Program-made: the position numbers and the translations under genes
Origin: Euperipatoides rowelli
Lineage: Eukaryota; Onychophora; Udeonychophora; Euonychophora; Peripatopsidae
DNA length: 13,098 nucleotides
Strand: one strand, 5' to 3'
NCBI GenBank assembly: GCA_003024985.2
Contig: PXIH01S0021312.1
In this document: positions 1 through 7,339 of the stretch, piece after piece
Numbering within the stretch: the first letter of the stretch is position 1
How the letters are laid out: the number at the start of each line of letters is the position of its first letter
The notes under the pieces: model-generated
Told to the model about the DNA's origin: nothing
What the model saw: the letters and a program-made list of their open reading frames with translations, nothing else
Databases searched by the model: none

Positions 1-760
1 AAGACCCGGATGGGGCCAGAAACGAGGTTTATTATCTACTCACAATTTAGTATTATTAAATCTGGCAATCAAGTCATCGATATAAGTGGCCAAAAGATTT
101 GAAATTAGGGGGGATCCCTGAGTTATACCCCTCTTTAAAACTATGTCATATAGAGAGCACCATTATGTTTTAAATAAACTGGTTTATTGGTTATATAATT
201 AATAAGACCTCTAGACAAGTTAGAAAAGCCAAACAAATCAACTATCCAAGATGCCAAATAGTGATGATTTACATGATGATTTACATGATCAAAGGCCTTC
301 ATATATCTAAAATATTATAACTGCTTTCCCCATTTTCTTTTGTTTAATGAATTGGGTTGCCTGTTGGATTAATAATATATCATTATGAATATTATGACCT
401 TTAGGCTAAGTGAAAACTGAAAAATGGATAGCATACCTGGCAACAATGCATCAACCTATCATTAGGAATTTCTGCATAGATTTTAGATTCTAGATTTTGG
501 ATATTTATAGGCCTATAATCATCCATAGCATTACTAAACCTATCATTCAAAGTTCTCTTAGGAAAAAAAAACATGTAGGAGCTTATCAGTGCTGATAATA
601 ATAAGATCTAGATATAAGTTCAGCTTAACACAGTTCGGAATAAAAATATGCTCTAAGGCCTTAAACAAATGATAGGTTATCATGTCAGGACCAAGAGAAC
701 TATTCTAAGGTTGAAAGTAATACATTAGCATCAATCACAAAATTAAATTGATTCAGCTGA
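1..760 (-). pseudogene. LINE ORF2 reverse transcriptase domain, decayed and 3'-truncated
   Basis: RT copies element RNA into DNA at the nicked target. Motifs appear in the right order across several frames. First is LGPDMITYHLFKAL at 654-695, the GPDG...FYK block. Next is DYRPI at 506-520, then a segment reading HNIHNDILLIQQATQFIKQ, matching the usual I-DN-LL-Q region. Motif A reads YMKAFDHVNHH, with AFD at 288-296. A GF..L..GLINYI stretch follows, then QGSPLISNLLATYIDDL within 61-120, the QG-PLSP block. The catalytic aspartate of motif A is preserved. At least three frame changes and several stops separate these motifs, and a 12-bp duplication follows motif A. The start of the domain is approximate; the right limit is where similarity fades. 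It is a pseudogene, and family-level recognition is strong. Confidence 0.85.
263..286. repeat. 12-bp tandem duplication inside the RT pseudogene
   Basis: The unit GATGATTTACAT occurs twice in direct succession (263-274 and 275-286) and is followed by GAT. On the minus strand it doubles the codons VNHH immediately after RT motif A, giving DHVNHHVNHH. It is in frame and most simply a replication-slippage event in a dead copy. Confidence 0.8.
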
Positions 761-1249
761 TCATTGATAGAAAAAGAATAATAATTTTCAGAAATAGCAC
801 TGACGTGTAATTGATCGTCATAAATATGAAAAATATGATTCAATAAAGCTTGAACCAAATTATGTATCACCAGTTATATACTGATAATCTTGTTTCACTA
901 GGCTGATTTTGCTGATATTGTCTTATTAAATAATTTAAGCGAAACCAAATAATTCATTTGATTGGTTGGAGTAGTAAACTTTTTTTAAAAAGGATTAGAT
1001 TAATTTTATCACGGTCCTTCAACAGACCAGACATTATCATTGTTGCTTACATTTGATGTAAAGCGGAATTCTGATTCCTTCTATATTTTTCATTGCAGCA
1101 ATATAATTCTGTACTTGAAAAATCTGGACATTTAAATTTATTTTGAATTGAATTGAGGCTTGCAAAATAAGCCCAGTCAAATGTTCCCTAAAACAATACC
1201 AACCCATTAAGCTATATGATTCAATAGGAGAGAGATTATGAGCTTATTA

Positions 1250-1990
1250 AAGTGTAAATGTCTGATAGATTTACCATATTAAACTGAAAGGCAGGATTCA
1301 TAAAATAATGTTGCTGATCTCTAATACATATATCATTGCCACATTATTACTGCCTGTATAAAACTTTATACAAGAGCTACATGATTTGTAAAAAAGATAA
1401 TCCAAACTACTGGAAGTCTTAGCATAATGAGTTGGTATATGAGCTAAGCCCTTTATTACAGCCACATCCTTTAATTGACTAGATTTAACAAAGGGCTCAA
1501 ATTCAGGCAAAAGGGATAAATTTTTAACATTAAGATTTCCTTCCATTACAATGGAGATTATGGTATATTCAACACCATTTCATTAAGTAAGACAACCTTG
1601 CTGGACTATAGTATGTTGTTGTCCATCATATTTGTATTTGTATTAAGAATCTATTAAGCAAATGATCATTGGGAGCATAGTAGTTAACTATAGTAAATTT
1701 GGTAACCATCATAAACCCTTCAAGAATTATATACCTATCTGTTGCCTTAACTACCATTGAGGCCCAATTATTTATCTATAAAAACTGCTACTCCTCTTTT
1801 AGATGAATAAGAGCACCCCTGATACATGTTATATTGATTCTCAAACATTTTAAGCGCTGAGATAGGCTGTTTTTTTAATTTCTGTTTCTTGTATAAGGTC
1901 TATTTTAATATGGGATCTTAAATACTTACATAAAAGCTTTTTTTCTCTAAAGCAGTTTAACCCTTGAATATTCAGGGAAAGCACATTCAA
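1250..1990 (-). pseudogene. LINE ORF2 APE-type endonuclease domain, decayed
   Basis: The N-terminal domain of ORF2 nicks target DNA to prime reverse transcription. The minus strand begins with LSLNIQGL at 1958-1981, continuing NCFREKKLLCKYLRSH and then IDLIQETEI, the L-ETH strand with H replaced. A later segment reads YSSKRGVAVFIDK before a stop. Then, in another frame, DRYIILEGFM leads to VNYYAPND at 1665-1688, equivalent to the NVYAPN block of L1-type endonucleases. A GNLN near 1530-1545 stands where GDFN is expected. The distal stretch reads LKDVAVIKGL...PTHYAKTSSSLDYLFYK, with SSSLDYLF at 1391-1414, the conserved SSRIDY region with Arg lost and Asp kept. The longest uninterrupted piece is 82 codons (1298-1546). 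At least two frameshifts and several stops break the domain. The distal limit is approximate. Confidence 0.85.
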
Positions 1991-2032
1991 ATGAAGAAAT
2001 ACCAGTATCCATATAAAGCTCAGCAAGTTGTA

Positions 2033-2590
2033 CTAAAAAAAATTAAATAACAAGGTTAAATCAATTATCTGACTTAACACAAAAGGATAGCAGCTAAAAA
2101 TAAGCACCTGAATCAACAGTACATCAATTAAACATGCCTCCAACCCCAGAATCCACAGACAACCCAATATATCATCAAATGGCAACAGCTCACCACCCCC
2201 CCCCTTATCACTCCCCACAAAAATAATATCAATAATAAACATGTAACCATTAATTATACATGCCATAATATCTGTTAAATAATTCATTACATCATAGATT
2301 AATATGATTAAAAGATAAAATCTTACCTCATACGAAAATAAAAGCATATAAACATAAACCATCAGCATTAAGATGATTTGAACAACAGAACAAATGCACC
2401 TTCGGGATTGAAGAGAAAAACATAAACAAAGCCTAGGCCACCCAAATAACAGCATACATCTAGGTACCCACATACAGTTGATATACTGAATCAAAAATGC
2501 ATGATAGAAAGCCCAAAGACACTTGGATGAAATAACACCCTGATTTGACGACTTAAGGTGATCCGATTCCTTCTGCTTGGTACAATCCAA
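2033..2590 (-). other. T-rich stop-free stretch between LINE ORF1 and ORF2 remnants
   Basis: There are 185 codons without a stop on the minus strand, opening at a TTG rather than an ATG. The first ~24 residues are polar (DCTKQKESDHLKSSNQGV) and can be read upstream in the same frame as DISFKDKSQTILPSQL. They therefore look like the frameshifted C-terminal tail of ORF1, whose main frame stops at 2634. The remaining ~160 residues are strongly hydrophobic, as expected from T-rich DNA read in one frame, and show no family I recognise. A C9 run at 2196-2204 encodes a glycine stretch here. ORF2 similarity starts just beyond the end, at about 1981. I regard the first part as probable ORF1 tail and the rest as inter-ORF DNA. 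Confidence 0.35.
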
Positions 2591-2633
2591 CTGAGAAGGA
2601 AGGATAGTTTGGGATTTATCTTTGAAACTTATA

Positions 2634-3194
2634 TCAAAAGAGTATCGTATTATTCAACAGAGTATCGGCCAATGAAATACCAATGGCTTGAGACAACAAA
2701 TCTGTCTCCTGAACATGCTCAGTCCCATTTTGAACATATGAATTCTTACAAAAATGCTCTTTAAGGCAAAATTCTCTGCACCTATGACACCATCTATAGG
2801 GACAAGTATTAATTGTGTGATCCTCTTTCCTACATTGAAAACAAAGGACTTTCCTGGATTTAATCTGCAGCAAACCTCTCAGGCCATTTGCTGATTCAAT
2901 TGCATATGGTAAGTCATCCACCGCTGTCTCCACATTGAAAGCAAAGGATAGACACACAGGTGTTGTATTAATAAACTTAGTATCATTAATTTTAAATAGT
3001 GTAGGCTTTATAGTTAAAACTTTACCATAGGGCTTTAATATTTTTGCAATCTCCTTCATTGCAACTTTCTCTGGCATCCATAAAACAGTTATATCTATAA
3101 TATTTAAAGAAGGCATGGAATTAGGATACACTACATAATATTCACCGAACATTGTAAATTCCTTAATAAGTAATTCCAACGCTTGAGGAGTCAA
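2634..3194 (-). pseudogene. LINE ORF1 C-terminal part: RRM-like region plus CCHC zinc knuckles
   Basis: ORF1 proteins of L1/Tx1-like elements coat the element RNA. This 186-codon stretch begins at a TTG directly after a stop, so the start is not genuine; it is the distal part of a longer ORF1. Residues 33-64 (IDITVLWMPEKVAMKEIAKI, then LKPYGKVLTIKP) resemble the beta-helix-beta portion of RRM-type modules in such ORF1 proteins. Residues 118-131 form a complete CCHC knuckle with spacing C-x2-C-x4-H-x4-C (C118, C121, H126, C131). Residues 136-149 keep the same spacing (C136, C139, C149) but have Leu144 where His is expected. The knuckles lie at 2748-2843. The frame stops at 2634, and a related polar tail continues in another frame. 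The upstream part lies in a different frame past a shift near 3190-3205. Confidence 0.75.
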
Positions 3195-3197
3195 AAT

Positions 3198-3420
3198 CTA
3201 TAAAATTGTAGTAAGAATTATCTAACTTACTAAACTCTACCAGGTTATTCAGTTTATCAAGGCCCTCCAGAATATCTATTAGATAGCTAAACTAGAAACA
3301 CTGTGGTTTATAACAATCATCCACCATTACAAAAACGGTCGATGTTCCTTCTAACAGAGAAGCATACCTTCTAAAATTGGACACAAGGTGTTCCTTAAAG
3401 TTAAGAGTATTCGGCTCCAT
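3198..3420 (-). pseudogene. LINE ORF1 N-terminal part, decayed
   Basis: A minus-strand reading opens with ATG at 3418-3420 (MEPNTLNFKEHLVSNFRRYA) and runs to a TAG at 3292-3294. It continues in the same frame as FSYLIDILEGLDKLNNLVEF to about 3198. It is then replaced by the frame that carries the zinc knuckles. The polar, helix-prone composition fits an ORF1 N-terminal region, but I recognise no specific domain. An upstream in-frame ATG at 3691-3693 would extend it by 91 mostly hydrophobic residues, which look like noncoding DNA, so I favour 3420. Assignment rests mainly on position and orientation next to the ORF1 C-terminal part. Confidence 0.45.
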
Positions 3421-3737
3421 ATTATATTGAGATATAACCAGTCCACCCACAAACTCTGTAAAGAAAGTCTGCAATGCATTAACACAATAAACCCAAAGGC
3501 TCAAACTCCATAGTGCAATAGGCATATAATGTAATCCTGGGAATAACGTTGAACAAAAGTTATGAAAAAAAAGTACTTTCCAAAATCTTAAATAAAGTTT
3601 GACTAGCCACGACCTACCAATTTTCCAATGACAATATTGTGGATATACAAATGAAGAAATAAAACTATTACCATTGATATAAAAAAATACCATAATGAAT
3701 GCAACTCCTAAACACGAAGCGCACAGCTCAATGGCTC

Positions 3738-4075
3738 AACTGTCAATCTGCCATCCATCCAGCCATCTTCTATCCATCCATCTGTATACATTTCTCTGAT
3801 AAAAAAAACCTTCTTCCCATCTTTGATTTATACTGTCCATCCATCTACAATCAGATTGTACATTTGTCTATCCATTCAGACATCTATTCAGCAAGCCACC
3901 CATCTAGCCTGCATTTTCCATTCATCTATGATTCATTTCATCCATCATCTAACCTTACATCCAACCCTTCAACTTATAATCACCTATCAAACTGATCATT
4001 CATCCAGTTAGCTAGTAAGCTTCTTTATCAATTAATTCATTCTTACATCTGTCCATTGATCCATCTTTATCTATT
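3738..4075. repeat. Degenerate (TCCA/TCTA)n tetranucleotide array, copy 1
   Basis: There is an extended run of CATCCATC, CTATCCATCCATC and ATTCATC blocks interrupted by point changes. It explains the apparent open frames on the plus strand here, whose translations are rich in Ser, His, Pro and Ile. It should not be annotated as coding. Confidence 0.8.
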
Positions 4076-4257
4076 TTTGTATAAAATATGAACTTGGTAT
4101 ACATTCAGTATGATTATACAAAGGATTTTTTTCTTGCTATAGTAATGCCATGAAGTTCAACGCTTCCCCCTCTCTTGATATTTTTAATGGGCCATGTCAG
4201 TGATATATACTGTAAAATTAATATTTTACTGTAAACCAATATAGCTATTATATAACT

Positions 4258-4502
4258 GTTCATCTATTTATCCTTCTTTCTACCTGTCCATCAATCCGAA
4301 TGTCTATCCAACCAAACAGACAACAATCTAACCAGTGAGCTATATATCAACTTGCCATTAATTCCCCTCCTGTTCATACAACATACATACACATAATCCA
4401 GCCTTCTACATATCCATCATTAAATCCTCCATTTATCTGGGCATCTATCCAGGCATCAATATCTCCACCTATCCATTCACCTATTCACTCATCCATTATA
4501 TA
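4258..4502. repeat. Degenerate (TCCA/TCTA)n tetranucleotide array, copy 2
   Basis: Imperfect repeats of CTATCCA, CATCTAT and TCCATTCA type occupy this stretch, interrupted by a diverged AT-rich section around 4320-4400. It occupies the same relative position as the 3738-4075 array inside the ~438-bp duplicated unit. Confidence 0.7.
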
Positions 4503-4670
4503 AAGATCACTCTCTGTATAAAATATGGAACTTGACACATAGTCATTAAGATAAAGTTGTTTTTGATTATGTAATGGCTTGAAATTCCAAGCTCCCTTTC
4601 AATGTTTTGAGAGAACAGTATTAGTGAAATATGTATTGAATATTTAGTGTAAAACAAGATATCTCCAGTG

Positions 4671-5180
4671 TGGTTAAATGATAGTTTCTTGAAAGTTGAT
4701 TAAATATACTTGACATGGGGAACGGAGTAATAGGTAACTTTTTAAAGTCTGCCATAATCACAGGATCATTAACAATAATTAATTTGATTAATCCAATTGT
4801 CTTAAAACAGTTACCCAGACCACAATAAAATTCAGAACAAGTTTTGGTATGTTGCATAAATATTATAAGGACATTAAAACAATATTCATTTAGCCTATAG
4901 CTTATTACATTTTTATCCAAATAGGGTACTTTATTGTAGACTTTAAAATTCAAAATAAATTGGTGTGAAAAACATTTTTGTAAACCGCACAATCATAGGT
5001 AGTTTGTAATTAAAGTTGTAGGCTACTTAAAACTGAAGTGAAATAACTTAGTTTTGAATTTTTGGTTTGTAATTTTTGTAATAACAGTAGTCCTAATAAT
5101 TTTTTGTTATTATTTCTAATTTTTTGTTATTATGAGTAAAAGTAGGCATAACAATGAGTTTCTGGTATACCAATCAAAAT
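4671..5180. other. AT-rich DNA without a recognisable gene
   Basis: The minus strand is stop-free for 123 codons (4621-4992), but the reading begins at a TTG directly after a stop. It overlaps the tail of the repeat region and resembles no family I know, so I do not call it a gene. The only clear structure is a 17-bp direct duplication of TAATTTTTTGTTATTAT at 5097-5113 and 5117-5133. Confidence 0.5.
5097..5133. repeat. 17-bp direct duplication, 20-bp period
   Basis: TAATTTTTTGTTATTAT is present at 5097-5113 and again at 5117-5133. The two copies are identical and separated by three bases (TTC). A short slippage duplication in AT-rich DNA is the simplest reading. Confidence 0.8.
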
Positions 5181-5184
5181 CGAG

Positions 5185-5560
5185 CACCCGAAATGCATTG
5201 TGACACCAATGGTATGATGTCACTTCTGGCCCCATAATGCATTGTGATGACAAGGCTTTATCCACAATTCAATGCAAATTACTCATAATGCATTGGGGTA
5301 TGACATCATCATGAAATTTTCCAAAATTTTCTGAAGATGAATGTGGCTCAATTGCATATCCTTTGTATTTTTAATTTACCTATAATGCATTGCAAATGAG
5401 TTTGTATACAATCTGTGAAGTCATCATGAAATTTCAGAACATTCACGAAAGTGTGTGTGGCCCTCCTAAAGTTTCCCAATAATGGGTGTGATTCATTTAC
5501 ATATTCAACAATACTGATGATGTCATTTCCAAAGCTTCTTTTCAGCAAAACTATGGAACT
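5185..5560. repeat. Degenerate ~100-115-bp repeats with ATAATGCATTG and CATCATGAAATTT blocks
   Basis: AATGCATTG recurs at 5192-5200, 5236-5244, 5287-5295 and 5384-5392. The block TGACATCATCATGAAATTT at 5301-5319 returns as TGAAGTCATCATGAAATTT at 5416-5434, 115 bp later. Each is followed by related sequence ending in GTGGC (GATGAATGTGGC, then AAAGTGTGTGTGGC). A weaker third unit contains ATGATGTCATTTCC near 5517-5530. The repeats contain CRE-like TGACATCA or TGATGTCA cores. They may be internal repeats of a non-autonomous mobile element or an old minisatellite. I cannot define outer termini. Confidence 0.6.
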
Positions 5561-5604
5561 CTTTGGCCATGTTGTTCACAATGTATTGGAAATTTTTTGA
5601 AAAT

Positions 5605-5618
5605 CCAAGATGGTGGCC
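5605..5618 (+). promoter_or_regulatory. YY1-like motif
   Basis: CCAAGATGGTGGCC differs from the YY1-type core AAGATGGCGGC by one C-to-T change at a CpG, the commonest decay step in methylated repeats. It lies just downstream of the degenerate repeats and may be a relic of a repeat promoter. Activity is not implied. A weaker related motif in the opposite orientation (CGGTCATCTTG) is at about 5826-5836. Confidence 0.3.
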
Positions 5619-5639
5619 AAATTTATTGTTTATTTTTTG

Positions 5640-7240
5640 AAGGGAATTTGTTCTACTCAATCTTGGTTATAGAAACACTAGTAACCTTACTCCTTACCAT
5701 GATCCCTAACTTCAACTACATGTGAAATACACATACATATGAAATACACTATGATTCAAACCTACAATAATCAAAATGTAAAATACATTTATGTGTAAAA
5801 TCCAATTGCAAATAAAAAAAAAAGCGGTCATCTTGAAACACAAAAGTGAATTCTCCCTGAAACCCGGTATGATACCATTTTGATGTGCAGAACAATGTGC
5901 AAAATACTTAGAATTTTATTTTTATTTTTACAAATTTCCAATTTTTACCAAAGCACCACACCCACATGATGCTTTAATTCCCTTTCAATTGGGAATTATT
6001 TTTTTGGATTTTCAAGTGATTCTGAAATTTTGACTTTAAGGTGGTCTAATAAATATATTTTAAAACATTTGGGAATAAATTTATACATTTTTAAATTTGA
6101 AATTTAATGCAGATTTTAAAAATCAAAATAAAAAATTCTATCTAATGAGAGTCATACAGTAGGGCTATATGTTCCAAAATCGGGTATGGCCTATTTTATC
6201 ATCTCCAAGATTACAGAAAAAAAATAATAAATTTGTTTATGGTTATTTTTGATAAAAGTTTTGGATTCCTCATAATATTTTTTATAAAAAATGACATATT
6301 GTATTCATTTTTACCTCTTATAAAACCGAAAATATGAATTTCAGCAACTACATATGTAACCCCTGTAAACACCATATTGCTTACATGAATGCAAGCACCA
6401 ACATTCCTGGTAACAATGGCCGATCGATCACGTGACACATTATATGAGTATTTCTAAAAATAATTAATTATATGGAAATTTTGAAATTTTAATGATGGAA
6501 TATATTTATTTTTGATATTAAAGTTGCATCAAATAAATTATATTTTATTTAAAAAAAAAAGTTAAATCTCATCCTAGGTAAATTTTAGAATAGCATAGCA
6601 TGCTACGTCATTGTATTGCTGTCTATTTTCAATTTTGAATACCGGGATTTTTAAATTAAATTAATAATTATGATGCCTACAAAAAATTATTATTATTGTT
6701 AAAATTATTGATAATAATTAGTTATAATATCATCCGCCCCCAAAAAAGAAAAAAAATATTGTTTTTAGCCACGAATTTTGAATGCATTGACAGTAGATTT
6801 CAAACTTTGCCAAGAAATTTAATCATTTTTCTTTTTTTTTTCTCGGAAAACTAATAATTTTACAAATTAATAAGTAAATGTACATTTTCTAAAAATAATA
6901 AAAAAATAAAATATTTTAGCCAAGTTTCAGCTTGATAATTCAACCATGCTATTGCTATAACAGAGGCGTCATTTGCCGATGGCCATTAAGTTTTTAATAA
7001 TTACGATGTCCCAGGAAAAAGATTTATGAGTAGTAACTTTTCAAATTTCTAAATTATCTAAGAAAAAAATCCTAATTTATTCATTAAAAAATGCATATAA
7101 ATTTAATGGTACATCGTAGAGCAATAAGATTAGACTTATTTGAAAGATGATAAAATTATGTAAAATTTGAGATAATTTTTGCACGTTGGAGGTTAATATT
7201 GTTTGGATAAATAATTATAAAATACTTACGATTGTTTGTA
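5640..7240. other. AT-rich intergenic DNA, no gene seen
   Basis: There are homopolymer runs (for example A-runs near 5815 and 6551), many stops in all frames and no recognisable protein segments. A 75-codon minus-strand reading at 6211-6438 starts with GTG and resembles nothing I know. One clean hairpin lies at 5975-5998: TAATTCCC, an 8-base loop, then GGGAATTA. Confidence 0.6.
5975..5998. repeat. Short inverted repeat (8-bp arms)
   Basis: The arms TAATTCCC (5975-5982) and GGGAATTA (5991-5998) pair perfectly around the 8-base loop TTTCAATT. No run of T and no adjacent gene suggests a function. Confidence 0.55.
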
Positions 7241-7325
7241 ATTTACCATTTTATATTAGCGCTACTTTTTTCGCTATTTGTAGCGAATGGGTTACCTTGT
7301 GCTTCAGTTATTTTGTAATATACAT

Positions 7326-7339
7326 GTATGATGTCATAC
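7326..7339. repeat. Short palindrome GTATGATGTCATAC
   Basis: Six-base arms GTATGA and TCATAC flank TG. The 11-mer GTATGATGTCA also occurs at 5212-5222 in the degenerate repeat region, so this may be a scattered piece of the same repeat family. The link is weak. Confidence 0.4.

Larger units (their letters stand above)
1..3693 (-). mobile_element. Degenerate L1/Tx1-like LINE remnant, truncated by the left window edge
   Basis: A non-LTR retrotransposon reads right to left. Its order is ORF1 (about 3420 to 2634), an inter-ORF stretch, then ORF2 with an APE-type endonuclease (about 1981 to 1250) followed by a reverse transcriptase (about 760 to the edge). This ORF1-EN-RT order, the LSLNIQGL endonuclease start, the YYAPN block and the DYRPI and AFD RT motifs fit the L1/Tx1 group better than CR1 or Jockey. 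Domain identity comes from motifs read in translation; the clade is inference. Every domain carries stops or frameshifts, so the copy is not functional. The 5' limit is uncertain: the ORF1-like reading fades between 3420 and 3693, just before simple repeats begin. The 3' part, including the RT catalytic YxDD box expected after the last motif seen and the 3' tail, lies outside the window, so target-site duplications cannot be assessed. Confidence 0.85.
3738..4670. repeat. Diverged tandem duplication of ~0.44 kb, each copy a tetranucleotide array plus AT-rich tail
   Basis: Two similar segments follow each other. In each, a degenerate TCCA-type array ends with TGTATAAAATATG, an AACTTG within a few bases, a T-rich run, a GTAATG block and a TTC-A-GC-TCCC segment. 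The two TGTATAAAATATG blocks are at about 4078 and 4517, giving a period near 438 bp. Beyond them, CAGTGATATATACTG (about 4198) and CAGTATTAGTGAAATATG (about 4616) also align loosely. The copies have drifted considerably. This could be an old segmental tandem duplication or a transposon with an internal microsatellite; no termini or target duplications are evident. Confidence 0.55.

Noticed and set aside
2558-2764. Plus-strand frame opposite LINE ORF1
   Set aside because: It is antisense to the zinc-knuckle region, whose minus-strand reading has recognisable motifs.
3699-4011. Overlapping plus-strand open frames rich in His, Ser, Pro and Ile
   Set aside because: They are translations of a degenerate TCCA-type tetranucleotide array. 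The repeat stays open in more than one frame, which is not a sign of coding.
4621-4992. 123-codon minus-strand open frame
   Set aside because: It starts at TTG right after a stop, overlaps the duplicated repeat tail, and shows no recognisable domain. This length can arise by chance in a window of this size.
6211-6438. 75-codon minus-strand open frame near a CACGTG box
   Set aside because: It starts at GTG, has no family similarity I can see, and the E-box palindrome alone is weak evidence for a promoter.
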